A DNA stretch of 64,000 nucleotides from Amaranthus tricolor (GCF_026212465.1 NC_080058.1:285001-349000); one strand, 5' to 3'; shown: positions 37,637 to 52,400, numbered from the stretch's first letter. The notes: generated from the sequence alone by a model not told the origin. Program-made: numbers and translations.

Positions 37637-39448
37637 CTGAAAAGAAATCACATCATAAACCATTTACGAACATGTTATATGACCGCTTCTCATTCAACAC
37701 AATACAATCACTATTACTACACTAAACCAAAATGTGATCTTTGACTAATACGAGTTACTCATGCAATATAATTCTATTCAAGGAACTTTTACCAACTACT
37801 GCCATAAAACTTTCAACTCAAGTTAGCTATGCCATTTGGTTTTATTTTTCCCAATAGTGTTACAAATTTATCTCATGCACTGATATGAAATATCCAGCCA
37901 GTATGCCAGAACAAAGCTTGTTCAAAAAAACAATTAGTTGTGTCATTAGATGGTTGACTATAACAAAAAAATAATTTTCCACCCAATTTCAAACCCCTAA
38001 AAGAAAACCCAGTGACCGTTTCCTGATTTCCTCTGTCTATAGCTCAGTGTCTCCCTGCTCACAACTCCCTCGTTTTTAACAGTTCGAGCTCTTCAGTTCA
38101 CTTGATTGGCTGTGGATATGATCTTCAACCGTTAGCAACTCAATGCAATTGCTTTAAAGCAATCCAATCAAGGCCAAGTAGCAGACAAAGCAACTTGTGT
38201 CTTCCACAACAGTTCAAATTCTGAGAATGAAGTAGAAATGCAATGACGAATACTAATAGTATGCAGCACCTTAGCAGCATTAGCATTTAGTTGGAAACAA
38301 TGGGAAAAAACTCAAGCCTCGTGATTCTCACTGGCAAAATTCAAATGTCTATGTGGATTGTGGATCATTCGCCATATTTCATTTTTAATTTAAGTTCTTC
38401 TTTTATATGAGGTGATAATATTACAGCTTTGAGTTCTTGGTCTCACCATAAGTAAAAGAAGGTTGACGAGGAGTTCTACTTTTTTACATGGGAAATATCA
38501 AGGTTTCGATTATAGTCCGTAAATTATTCTAATGACACACAAATACCAGTATTCTAATCAAACTATTGCTTGAGTTGAGAATAATTTTGTAGCATTAGAT
38601 GGGAAAAATAGAACTAATTGCCATTGGTTAACTTGGTATATTAGTACAACAACGCCAAAGCCATAATCCTTACAATATGGTTTCATAGTCGGCTACATGA
38701 ACCAAACAATTCATCAAGAGGCATCATCCCCAACAAAGATTAAATGGCCATAATTAACTTGGTATAACAGGAATTGGCAACAAAATATACATTCAACAAT
38801 AGAAATTCATTCCCATTTCCCAACAATTCTACAAGACTGAAAACATTTAATGTTTACATTAGATTTAAGATATTACAGTTAACAAAAACTTGAATGTTTA
38901 GGTTAAAATTCAATCAAACAAAAGGGGAACAAATTAACACATACAAATTAGTCTCCTATAAATTGCCTTCTATAAACTAGTAGAATGCAATCCACAACAA
39001 TCGTTCCTAATCCCAACCCCATTGTATCTCAAGACCATTAATTCAACAGAAAATTCACTCAATATTATACTCGTCCAAAAACGAAAAACCCACCTTTTTT
39101 TTGGAAATTTATATTAATTTATTGATAAAAGAGTTATACTACATCTATATCAGAAAATCACCAGAAAATACCGAAAAAAATCAATCATATTATTGATCTC
39201 TACCCACACTAAAACCTAAATTACTCAAGAACCCATATTTAAACAACATTCAACACCAAATCAAAACAAAGGGATCATAGGTCTAATAATCTTTTCTTCT
39301 GACGAAACCTACTTCACAGCCACGAAATTCTCAACAAAGAAAAAGTGAGTGGAAATAATAAATTTAAGAACAAGAAAAAAGAACAAAGATCAGATGATTA
39401 AATACATATAAGATGCAGATCGACCCTTAAAAGACCAAGAAAACTTAC
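37637..39448 (-). other. Long intron in the RRA 5' leader
   Basis: On the minus strand a strong donor (CTG|GTAAGTTT, exon end at 39449) and an acceptor (TTTTCAG|TAATC, exon start at 37636) lie upstream of the ATG. No ORF continues across the region, so a non-coding first exon (about 39450-39530) and a 1.8-kb leader intron are likely. Such introns often raise expression of plant genes. The splice is inferred, not shown by transcripts. Confidence 0.6.
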
Positions 39449-39530
39449 CAGAATTAGCGAATTGATAGAGGGAGGATGATAGAAAATAAGGAAAATGTGA
39501 AAGTGAGCATAGAAGTGGTGGATAGTGAGG

Positions 39531-42406
39531 ACTGATGTTTGGTAGGGTCAACAATTAACAAGTACTCTACTTAGCTTGTTTTTCAATGGTTATAACTTGA
39601 AAGCAACACAAACAATTAATTTTCAAACTTAAAAGGCCTAGACTTTCATCACTACGTTTCAGAGTACCAGATCACGGTTACCCCAATTCTCGTTTCATAA
39701 TGCTTTCTATTTCTCTCTCTTTATATTTTATCTATACTTTTCAAATCACTATTGTTTTCTTTTTTATTCGTCTATTACTCTGTCATGTTCTTTTTTACGA
39801 CAACGTCATCACATTCATTCACGCCGTTTTCTCTTTGTTAATAATTCAAATGTCTCTACTATTTAATTTTAAGTCAACTTCTCTTATTGCAATTCAAAAA
39901 TGATAGGTTTAGCTAATATTACAGTTTTTTTTTGCCAAATTACTATCATTAAAAGTTAAAACATGTTTCATTGCGTATGTTTAAAACATATAGGAGTGTC
40001 AAAGAATGTTTATTTGAGGAATATGAGACTTAAGATTTTCATGTTCATATAAAAAATGCAAAAAGCACTCATTCGTCCCCTTGAATTTCTTACTCGAGAG
40101 TCGAGAGGGTTGCCTCAAATCATTGATAAGAGAGAAAATGAGTATTTTAGTAAGGTATGTATGTGGGTTATCTTTTTAAAGAGTAATGATACGTATTAAT
40201 ATGAGAGAAATAAATTATACTCGATTTTTAATAGGATTATAGATAATATCAGTAATGTGATGATTATAGATAATATCAGTAATGTGATTTTGTATAAGAC
40301 AACAAAAAAATTATATAGTGCTTAATTTTTTAAGAGTAAGATAAGATGCAAAAGTGTTAAGAGATGAAATGAGTTGGAAAATGGAAAATAGTGTAACATG
40401 GAAGACTATAATGTGAAATGACAATAGAAGTACGTGTTGTTGTCAAATGAGTTGGAACTTTCACCTTTTTAGACCCCAACTTATTGGTTAGATGCTTAAA
40501 ATTAGATTTATCTTCTTGTCTTTTTTTGATAATTTCCACGTGCATTACTCATGCTAAATCTAAATTAGAACTAGAACTTAGTCTAAGTCGCTACTCACAA
40601 CCCAACCATATAAAAGGTTATTGGTGCTTGTATGCTTGTATTAGTAGGTTTTATTGTATTGATTACGTTTAAAATATTTTATTTAAAAATATATATTTGA
40701 ATATGAATTTTATTAGATTCGTCTCAACGTATATATGTATAATGGTGATTTGAGTTATGCTACTTGTAGACACAATCTAATGCAATAATTTAGCATAGAA
40801 TGAGCCATAACTCTTGCTGGTGTAATGTTAGGTTTAGTTTAGTTGATTTCTTTACAAAATACATGAGTTAGGATTTCATTTAAGAATAACTGTGTGATCT
40901 ATTGGAACATATTTTACACGCTAGTTTAAAATTCAGCCTATGATCAACCTATTACTAATATAAACTTAGTTTATACTTTTTGGATCTATTTTGGAGCTAT
41001 AAATCAAGTTTGGACCTAATTAAATCTTAAAATGCAAATACAAATATGAACATTTAGATCAATACTTATTAATAACACATTAAGGACCCTAATGCCTAGA
41101 TCTATCATATTCGTTAGATTTAAGTCTAAATCATAATTTTGTTGTAGTTTACTATAAATCGATACATGATTGTCCTTAATTTCATTGAAAAAGTGTTATT
41201 TAGAATTGACTAATGTCACTTAACGTTAAGAGAGTACACTACTTTTAAAAAGCCGTAAACCCTCATTTTCTATTCATTTATAAAAACCACATTTTCTATA
41301 TGGAAGTGATTTTCTTTATGGTGGCAAATTGATTTTACTATATTCCTATTTTATAAACATGAATTATGTACAAATTAAATGCTCTCTTCGATCACAAATT
41401 TATTTCATCCGTTCATTTTATATTTCTTTCGTCTACTAACTCTTTAAAGTAATGTCCAAATAAATAAAAGTTTCGACATTAGTGCCATTAAATTTGTAAT
41501 TCACGCCCTACGGTTTAGGTAGAGATAACATACGGTGAAAAGAGTAAAATTTATTGGTTAAGTTAAATTAGAAATGATGACAATCAACATCTTTTAAAAA
41601 TAAATTGTTGATCATATTAGCAATTCAACACTTCTCTACATCGATGACTACTCAAGCCAACATGGGTCATACACTAACAAAAATTAAGTGTATCTTAGAT
41701 CAAATGTTTTAACAAACTCTAGCATTACATCGAGCAAAACTTCAATAAAAAAATCCATCAAAAAGTAAAAGGAAAATTTACCTAGAATAATTTAATCTAT
41801 TCGTGATTTTCTTACAATAATCCCAAATTTAAGGGGTATTTACCTAGGGTAAACTTAGATAACCCGATAACCTGCTATAGTAGGTAATTCACCAAAAAGT
41901 AAATTGAAAATTAATTTAAAATTAGAGAAAATTTTTTGAAATTTTACATTAAAAATTTCTAAATAATAAAAAAATTCATAAATTTTTTTGAACATTTTAT
42001 TTTAATTTATTTTTTTTATAAAAATAAAACTTGCTATAACAAGTCATCCGGTCACTAGGTTTACTCTAGGAAAATACCCTTTAAAGTTGGGATTATTCAT
42101 GGTTAATTAATAGGTGGGATTATTGTAGGAAAATCACGAATTTATTGGATTATAATTTTTCCAAAGTAAAATTAATATTCTAATCAAATGTTCTATTTGA
42201 TATTGCCATAATATGATGACAAATTTGTAAATAGTTGAATCCTCATAAGGGCATTATAGGAGAGTGTAGTTGTGTTTATTCAAATCATTAAGTCAATTAC
42301 GCATCAGATGTTTTAAGTCGGTTAAAAGCAAATACTGTATCTATGATTCTTTTTTACATAATTATAAATTTATTTTCAAAATTTGACCAGAGTTAATTTC
42401 ATTTAC

Positions 42407-42471
<65 letters not shown>

Positions 42472-43440
42472 AGATGGTGGAATTTATTTTAATACTTTTG
42501 AGTTAAATCAAGATAAGAGTGAAATTGAAGCAAATTCAAGAGAAGTAAGTTGTTAAGAAAGAAAGCAGTAGTATTGGCAATTTAGCATGAAAGCAGTGAA
42601 AAATGGACAGTTGAATCTCCCCAAATCTGACACCCCATATGCTCAAACTATACTGAAGACAATCACGTGACCTTTCACTTTTTTCTTCCCTCCTTTAATT
42701 TCCCTCAAACCATGCGCCCTCTTCTTCTTCCTCTCTACCTTTTGTTCCTTCATCATTTCTACATTTACTTACCTTTCTTCCATTTCAATTCAAACACAAT
42801 TTAACTCAAATATTAAAAATACCCTTATACTTTTAGGAGGGAGCTCCTTTACTCCCTCAGATCTGCCTCTTAATTTCTGGGTTTGTTTTCTTTTTTCTAA
42901 TTACATTTGGTGGAAAAAGGGAAGACATCATACAACCAAATTCTGGGTCTGTCTTATTTTCTGTTCCCTTATACCCATCTTTTGTTATTGACACTCTTGT
43001 ATGAAACAACATTTTTGCAGTTTTTTCTGGGTAGTTTGTAATTTGATTATTTGTGAAGTTTTTTTTTTTTTTTTTAATATTTTTTTTTTAAATTTTCATT
43101 TTTTTATGTTAGGATGTGCTTGTTCATATGTAGCTAGAAAAAGGTTGTGTTTTTTAGCTAAAAAAGTGGGTATCATGTTATAGTTTTGGCCAAAAGAAAA
43201 AAAAAAGTGGGTATCTTGAAACTTTCTGGAGACATAGTACTGTACTTCTAGAAATGTTGCTTTGTTCATTCAAAAGATTTGTTTTTTTCATATGGGTTTG
43301 TGTTTTATGATGTTTTTTCTCCCTTTGGTGCTTGTACTTATGTAGAACTATTATCATTTTGTGACTTTTATGTTTTTCTGCTTAATTTTTTTTGTTAAAA
43401 GGCTTTAACTTTTTTCTGATTTGGTTGTATTTGGGGAAAT
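39531..43440. other. Intergenic between RRA and EFR3 and their divergent promoters
   Basis: 3.9 kb with no supported coding region. It is the shared upstream region of the RRA gene (minus strand) and the EFR3-like gene (plus strand). It contains a 28-29-bp direct repeat (gattatagataatatcag at about 40230 and 40262) and an AT microsatellite. The last 600 bp, with ct-rich tracts around 42690-42790, probably hold the EFR3 promoter and leader. Confidence 0.5.
42414..42468. repeat. (AT)n microsatellite
   Basis: Uninterrupted AT run of about 55 bp, roughly 1 kb upstream of the EFR3-like start codon. Confidence 0.96.
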
Positions 43441-43447
43441 GCAGGAA

Positions 43448-46400
43448 ATGGGGGTTATTTCTCGGAAATTATTCCCAGCATGTGGGAGTATGTGTGTTTG
43501 CTGTCCTGCTTTAAGGTCTAGGTCCAGGCAACCTGTTAAGCGCTACAAGAAGCTAATTGCTGATATATTTCCCAAATCTCCTGTGAGTATGGAACTATAC
43601 AGTTTAAGCTTATGCTCATTTGGTTGTGTTTGTATATTGTTTTCTGATAGTATGATGTTGTGATATGACGTTGCAATAGCAAATCTTTTTGGATTTAGCT
43701 GTAGTTGTCTGCAGAAGTGAATCAATGATACTAGTATTAGATGGGCCGAACAATCATATGAACAACTTGACTACCATTCTTCTTATGTAACACAACTCAA
43801 CCCGTATAGGCTTTTTTATCAAATGACGAGTTAAGGCCTAGGCAGGTACAAATCTAGATTCTCTGTTGGTTTTTTGTAGTAGAAGTATATACAAGGAGTT
43901 GTAGCCTTTTTATCGAGTTTGAAGGCATATTCTTACTTTATGACTGTTGTTCCAGCCTTCATCAAGATCATCATAGATAACTGTTTTTGATGTTGGTGCT
44001 CTTCTGAATGGAGAGATTTTGGCATACTATGTATGGATACCATTATTATTTGGTAGGATTTTTGCAAGTATATAGGTTATTGTATATGTTTATTGTGTTG
44101 TTACAACCTCAACCTTTAGACGATAACTGGGAAAACACCAATATAGTGATTTTAAGATGTGATAAGACTCAATAGTTTTAGGATACGAATGGAAAAGAAC
44201 TGAGTTAGTCAAAATCTTTAGCTCCATTTGAGTTTCTGTTTTTGTGTTTGGTGGAGGAGTTGATAATATATTGTTTTTGGTGAAATCTGGAAAATGGTTA
44301 TTCAGAGGACTTTCCTTCACCATCTTTTGGTTTGTTCTTCCGGTGCAGGATGTTCAGCCAAACGAGCGGAAACTTGTTAAGTTATGTGAGTATGCTGCCA
44401 AAAATCCTGTTCGTATCCCTAAGGTAAATTTTGATTTGCAACATATTTATTTTTTTATTGATTGAGGCAGTTAAGTCTACTTCTTAATGCTCGACAAATT
44501 TCTTTTTGGGTTTACAATATGATTATAGATTACAAAACAACTTGAAGAGAGATTCTTTAGAGAATTACGGTATGGACATGTGAAGATTGTTGGCACTATC
44601 ATGGAAGCTTATAATAAGTTGTTATGTATGTGTGGGAAACAAATGTAAGCTTTCCTATCACTCTCTGCTTATTAAAAATGGTATGGTGTTGTTGTCGGAA
44701 GGACCTATTAATCAATGTTGATTTAGGGTAGCTGAATATGTTGAAGGGTGAAAGAAATCTTTTATTATTTTTTCTTTCATTAGCCTGTTTTAACAATTTC
44801 ATTTGTTGACAATCATGATTATTTCACGGTCAATAATGGACGAGTTTGTCACTTGTTAGTTGTCTAAGCTGCCTATTTTTCTTTGCATGACATATCCTTA
44901 TGCACCAGGAAAGTTTGACAATCCGCTTAGTGAGATCTTGTTGTAACTGGATTTATATTTTCTCTTCAGGGCATACTTCGCTGCCAGTCTGTTGCTTCTA
45001 AGTGATGAGGTTTTGGATCATTCAAAGGAAGTCTTGATACAGGCAGCTGGGTGTCAAACATTAACTCGATTTATCTATAGTCAGGTATAATGGAATATTT
45101 AATTTCTTTGTTTCATGGGTATCAATATTGAATACTAGTTATGCAAGTGCAACTTTTGTGTTCAAGAATGGCTATTTTAAGCTTGATTTGTGAACTTCCA
45201 TTGCAAATATAGTTACATAGCCTTTTGAGCAAGTTTTTCTATTCAGGGCTTTTGTCATAATCCTATTTTTTTACACTAATTCTCAAGACGGTCTCATGAT
45301 GAGACTATTTTTATTGGGCTGGCCCAATGTACAATTACTGTCTTAAAGTAATTACTTATGATCTTAAAGAATCATTTACAATTTTAAAGTGATTACTTTT
45401 TATTATCTGAAAGTGATCACTTATACCTTTAAAGTGATCATTTACAAATCTTAGAGTGATCACTCAAAGAAATAGACTAATTACGGTCTTATACAAGACG
45501 AGGTGCTTTTTGTATTTTTTGTTACTGATCACTTCAGATAATCTCGTTAGAATGTTAGGGTCATTTGTGAACATCTATTGCTAACGGAACTTTTTGCTAG
45601 GGTCACTTCACAATAAAGTGGATTTATATGCTACTTTGTGTGGGATTTGTCAATGGTTCAATTATGCACAGATTAAACCATTAAAAATTGGATTCTCCAT
45701 GTAATAGAGAAGAATGTGTTTAACTATCTTGCTGGATCACTTGAGGGTTGCACTTTCAAGGTTTTTTGGCTTTTGTCTATACACAGTTGTGATTTGAATA
45801 ATGCTATAATTTTTCATATGCTACTCTTATTTAACTATGTACCTCTTCTATGTGTCTTAATGAGCGTAGGAGAATATAGTAGATGCTCATCCGGATAAAA
45901 TGTGTAAATCTTAAACAACAGCATTAAACAATGGAAAAAATGTAGTAACCAAAGATCTCCCATGTTGATATGTTTCGGGTCATATAATGACCTCATAGTT
46001 CCGTATATACTAATACTTGCATCATGTACTTATCATTTTCTCTCACAAAATGGTGGGTCCATGGACCAGGGCGCAACAAAAGAGTTGAAGCAGTAGTAAT
46101 ATGCCGTTTTAAGTATTTTTCTGCTATTATGATTGTTCTTCATTTTTTCCTACGGCTTACTAAAATTTGATAAACGCAGACTGATGGCACTTATGCTCGC
46201 AATATTGAAAGTTTTGTTACCAAGGTGTGTGTTATAGCTCGTGAGACTGGGAAAGAACATCAAAATCGTGCCTTGAGAGCTTCGTGCCTGCAGTGCCTTT
46301 CAGCTATGGTAATTTTTTGGTCTTCATTGCAAGATTGATTCGTTTAGCTCTTTACTTATGTTTAGAATCATCTCACATTATGAGTATACAAACAATTGAT

Positions 46401-49400
46401 TATGTTCTCTTCATTGTATTTGTCAATTAAACCAGAATTTCTCTTGCAGGTATGGTACATGACTGAGTTTTCTCACATTTTTCATAGTATTGATGAGGTT
46501 AGTAATTTCAAATCAGCTTTCTTGTATTTGATATAAGACCGTTTCTTTGGCAGCTTGTATGGATTTAATGGGGGCAGTGCATCTTTTCGTGTTAATATAA
46601 TTACCATGCGCTACCCAATTTTGTTGGTCTTTATACTATTATTCGCAATTGGCATTTATATAATGTTATCTGTAGTACTTGCATAGCTTGCTATCTATCC
46701 TTTTATTTTAATGGAAGATTTTCTACTTATATTTACGGATAATTTGAAAATGTTTGATGGATTTGAGGGCTTAGCGCTGCTGTATTATGAATCTATGTTC
46801 ACTGTTATGTTTTTTTTATTTTGTGGTTGAGCCATGCTGTTCTTATTTTCTCTTGTTGATTAGTACACAAATTTTTGACAACGATGAAAGAAACTAGTGC
46901 ATATTAGCACCGCTATTATGTATACATCGCATACTAAATATGCCTAATACTAATTATTAAATGAGGTTGTTTCAATTCGAATCATTCTGTAGCTTAAGGG
47001 GTGATTTGTTTTATCTTTATTCCATTCTAATTGATGATTACAACATTTAAAGTTATATAGGCTTTTTTTATACCCTAGCATTTCTTGTTTTATATTGTTT
47101 GCAGCCTTTTAGTGTCCAATACTCCAATAATGGAACTATAAGTTACTTCAGATAATTCATATTTAAAATGCAATTGGAGGCTACTATATATTTTTATATT
47201 TTTGTTTATCATCTTGTGCATCACTTATGTCTAGTCGTAGGAAACTGAACCTGTTTACCAATATGTAAAAAAGGAAAGGTTTCTCATCAAGTCTTGTGTG
47301 TCCTAACCACAGATTGTGCAAGTCATTTTAGATGACTATGAAGGAGAATTACACAATGAGGAAAGGGAAGAACCACGTCATCACTGGTTGGATGAGGTTG
47401 TTAGATGCTCAGGAGGTGTTTCTGCTGTCCCCGGTGCTGCAAGCCCTTGCTGTACTGCTGTTAGGCCTCCTCCGGACAAGAAAAATTTTTCTTCGTTAAC
47501 CAAGTAATATTTTTGTAAATGTGGATTTGTTATGGTGGCGAACCATGTTTAATTCAAAACACTTGTGGATTTGAAATAAAAGTTTAAGTCATCGTTTGGT
47601 TCTGTAAATTTTTCCCAGAGAGGAGATTGAGAATCCAAGAGTATGGGCTCAAATTTGTCTCCAAAGATTAGCGGAGCTTGCAAAAGAGAGCACAACTATG
47701 CGTCCAGTTCTAGAGCCTATGTTTATATATTTTGATACAGGGCATCACTGGTCTACTCAGCAGGGACTGGCGGTCACAGTTCTGTGTGATTTGTGCTATT
47801 TCATGGAAGCTCCAGGTAGACTTGGTTCACAGATTCGATTAGCTAATGTTTCCATTTTCTCAGACATGCTATATTACTGATAATTTTTCACCTTGATAGT
47901 GTATTTTCGCTTTTCCATGTTAACATCTCATGGTATATATGTTCTGTTTTTGCCTTTACCTTGCACATTGGACAAAGCCATAGGACACTATGTTGAGTGG
48001 ATCTTGGGATAAAGATAAAGAGAGAAAGATGGGGGTGGGGCATGCAAGTGGAGGATTCTGTTTTTGCCTTTACCTTGCACATTGGACAAAGCCATAGGAC
48101 ACTATGTTGAGTGGATCTTGGGATAAAGATAAAGAGAGAAAGATGGGGGTGGGGCATGCAAGTGGAGGAGTGAGGAGTGTATTAGCGGAGAAGGAAAATT
48201 ATGAAAGGAAAATGATCGCTCATATTTTTGTGTGTAGAACTAGAAATTGAATAGAAGTTATTGGTCTACTATCCTCCATCTCTTTAATAATTACACTTCC
48301 TTTTTATGTGAGTTTTTTCAGAGAAGTGTAGCTATTAAAAAGAATCGAAGGATAATATTTTCTGCTGTTTCAGCTCATTCTCTTTTTGATATATCTGTAT
48401 TTTGCCAAGTTTCCTTTTTTATTCATGGTTTTCTTGTCTATCAGAAAATCAGCAGGTAGTTTTGAATGGCATAATACGTCATATGGACCACAAAAATGTT
48501 GTGCATGACCCCACAGTTAAGTCATGTGTTGTCCAAGTTGCTGCGAATGTTGCACGACAGATTAGATCTGTTGCAAGTTTATCTGATGTTGGATGCATTA
48601 GTGACTTGTTGCGCCACTTGAGGAAGAGTCTCCAGTCAATAGCTGGTCCAATTGGAGAAGAGGCCAACTTGAATATCCACTTACAAAATTCAATTGAGTC
48701 TTGTTTACTTGAAATTGCAAAAGGGGTGAGTCCAATTTTTTGGCTTGTAGTGATGGCCTCTTTTTTTTTTCTTTTTTCTTTTTTTTTTTCTTTCCTTTTC
48801 ATAATATTGTATCTTTTTTTCTTCTCCATCCAGACACGGGATGCAGATTCGTTGTTTTATTTTATGGTGATCGCATTGGAGAAGTTGCCTTCTGTTGGAG
48901 TTGTTGCCAGGGCAACCTTGGGTTCAGTTTTAATTCTTGCTCATGTATCAGTGGCAGTCTACTCCCATTTGCAGCTGGTAAATTTCAATGTTGAATTGTG
49001 ATTTTTTGGTTTGAAGTGTGTCCAAAACAGACTTGATGACCTGAAATTTACCCGATATTTTAAGTGAATCCGATTTGACCAGACTTCAAAAATGATTTAC
49101 AATTATGTAAAAACAATATGGACACAAAATTTGATTTCAAACCGACCCGAAACACCTAACTTAAAATCAACCTGATGACCTGAATGAACACCTTTAGTTG
49201 GGTTGAATTCTCGTTCATATTAGAGTCTTTGGATTCCTGCTCTCCCTCTATTCCCTTCTTTTGGGTGAAGGAATGAAAAATAGGGAGAGGGTTGATTGTT
49301 TCCGATTACTTTCTTTTCTCTAGTACCATAAAGTTTGCGTAAACAGTAAAAACTTGTATACTCTGCAGGCCTTCCCCGAAGCCCTTCTTATCCATATTTT

Positions 49401-52400
49401 GAAAGCTATGCTGCACACTGATATTGAAGCACGTGTTGTGGGTCATCAGATATTTTCTGTTCTACTGTTCCCAAGTTCTTGGAGATCTTATGAAACAAGG
49501 ATATTGCAGTCTAACAGGAGATCTGCATTAGCTTCAGTCACTGATTTACTAGATAAGCTTCGGAAAGAAAAACATTTTACGGGAGAAAAGATTGTGGATG
49601 GTGGAGTAGATGAGTTTAGTGGTAGAGAAGTTCCGGAGGATGAGTTTAAGCAGGGATGGACTTGCCGCAGCTCCCCTAACTTCTCCAAGTTGAGCTCTAT
49701 TATTGACCGGACAGCTGGAACAAACAACTTTTCTGATGTATAATTTTTTTTTGAGTACTCTTGCAAGTGCAACCATTATTATGAGTAGTTTCTAAAGATT
49801 CTAAATTGCTGCAGGAAACTTCAATAATGAAGCTGACTGAAGATCAGATACTACAACTGCTTTCGGGATTTTGGATACAAGCGAATCTTTCAGATAATGT
49901 ACCATCAAATTTTGAGGCAATCGCTCATTCATACTGTTTGATGCTCATATCTTCGCACATTAAGGTGAAACTAGTCTTTGATCCATTATTGTCTTCACAC
50001 CTCTATTAACCTTTTCTTCCTCTCGTATTCCTCGTGCTGCTGTACCGATGTTCATGATTATATTCATTAAATGGGGATGCAGTCAAGTAAACATGATGAC
50101 TTTAATTTAACGATGCTTTCATAAATATTGATCTTTTGGTGTATGTAGCATTTCAGAAGTCCTGCAAATTTTTTCACTAATCGTTTTTTTTACTTGCAGA
50201 ATACCAATCACAGTGTTATTGTGCGTTTCTTCCAACTTCCCATATCTTTAAGAAATGTATCATTGTGTAGCGATTCTGGTATGACTAAAGACAAACTTCA
50301 AATTCTGTTTTTTCATTTTTGGATCCTAGCATGGTTGACGGAACAATTTTGGAGTTTCAGGGATGCTTCCGCCTTCTTGTCGGAGATCAATGTTTATAAC
50401 ATCCACTTCCATGCTGATGTTTGCTGCCAGGATGTACCACATGCTCGATTTGAGTGATCTTCTAAGGTCCCAAGTTCCATCTGACGTAAGTTAAGATTAT
50501 TGTCCAATACCAATCAGTTATTGTGCGTTTATAATGATGGGTTTATTTTGGTTTTTGAGGACTAATCATTCAGGAATCCATGTAGAAAGATAATTCGGTT
50601 GTTCTAACGTGTTCGCAATTTGCAGGTTGATCCCTTTTTGTGTATCAATGAGGATCTTCAGGTCTTTGTCAAATCTGAAGAGGATATCGGACAATATGGT
50701 TCAGCAATAGATAGTCAAGCAGCTATCTCATTCCTCTCTGAATTACGAGAAAAGCACAAAAATGATAAGATTATGCTGGGCATTATAGTGCGACATCTTT
50801 GTTGTACTGTTAAGGTACGTGTGGCAGCTGAATGTAATTCAACATGTTGTAACCTTTCTTAAGCAGACCTGAACATGCAAATGCTTGGTTGTCTTCTTTT
50901 AGGTAGAGGAGGAAGAGCTCCTAAATCAGCTATCTGCTACGTTCTCGCCTGATGAGGCCTTCATCTTTGCCCCCAAAGAATTACGAGAACTAGATCATAC
51001 TCAGGTTATTCGCCATTTGAAGGAGTCGCCTTCTCTGGATGGTGTAAGTTGGAATATTTACTGTTAGTTGATTTGTTTTTGCTTCCTGATAAACTGTCAA
51101 GATTCTTAGTAATTGATAAAAAGTATCGTGTTGCAGGAATTATCTATTAGTTCAATTGTTGAAGACGACGTGACCAATTCATTACCTGTTTCGAATGTTT
51201 ATGGTCAAAAAATGCCACGTTCCCCTTCAGAGTCTCATATTATTAGCGTCGGAAGGCTTTTAGAATCAGTGAGTTTTTTTTGGCTTCCACGTGTAGGCAT
51301 TTTGTAATTAGACATCTCGCAGCATATTTTGGAACATACTGTTATCTAGATGGCTTATGAATTCTGATTTGCCTTGTTAATGGCTTAGTCTAATTTTGAC
51401 TAATTAGTAGATATAGTGGAGCATATGTGTTTGCCTATCTATGCGTGCGCGTGTGTGCATATTAATGTTTCTTTACCCTCAGCTTATTGGATCTTGTCTT
51501 TTTTGCCGTAGCATGTTTTAATAAGTGATGATTGATAAGAACAAAGACATTGGGGTTGTTTGGCGAAATAGCTAATTGGCAGTTTTAGCTTATTTTGATA
51601 CAGATAAAGGTTTGGGTGGTCAAACTAGTTTATAAAATCAACTGGTCAAATCAGCCACTGTACTCAGCCATCAGCTACCAGCTATCAGCCGTTTGCCAAA
51701 CACCCCCATCAGCTTTTTTTCACCAAGATTTTTCATCATTTGTGTGCATTACTGTCTAGGTTTGTCGTGGTCCGTACTCTTACGAGTATGCATATCTTTT
51801 TCTGGAGAAAAAACATTTTAAGACGTGTGTAACAAATTGAAATGTTTTATATCAAATTCACAGATTAAATGTACTTCTTTTTCACTAAATCGCCGTGATG
51901 TCTTTGTAAATCTTCAGGCACTTGAAGTTGCTGGACAAGTAGTTGGGACGCCAGTCTCAACTTCTCCCTTATCATACAGTATGATGGCTGGTCAATGTGA
52001 AGCTCTTGAGACAGGCACTAGGAAAAAGCTCTCTAATTGGTTGGCCCAGGAAAACTCCGCCTCTGGCGATGTATTTTCCTTTCCATCAGATGGACCCACT
52101 ACAAGTAACCCAGTAAGCGCTTTTAACTTATCTCGCTCTTTATCTAAGTACTTGCTATTATCGCTTCCTGCATATTGAATTTAGAAAGGGTTGCCGAAAG
52201 ATTTCTCTTATTTTGGTTAGGCACTCTAGAATCTACACGTCCTGCTCATAAGAGTTATCATTTTCAATATTTTGTATTCTTTGCTCACTAGCTACCTGCC
52301 TACCACCCATTGAATGACGCCGTTTTTAGCCTTGGTTTGCCGATATTTGGCATTTTTAAAAGCAGTGTAAGAGTTATCTTGTAAACCTTTGTTTGGAGCG

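Noticed and set aside
2536..42468. Long (AT)n tracts as matrix-attachment or replication-origin signals
   Set aside because: Simple microsatellites at three places, with no supporting motif or context.
47888..48157. Minus-strand 89-aa ORF with a repeated 38-residue block
   Set aside because: The repeat is the 114-bp tandem duplication in an intron, which happens to be a multiple of three.
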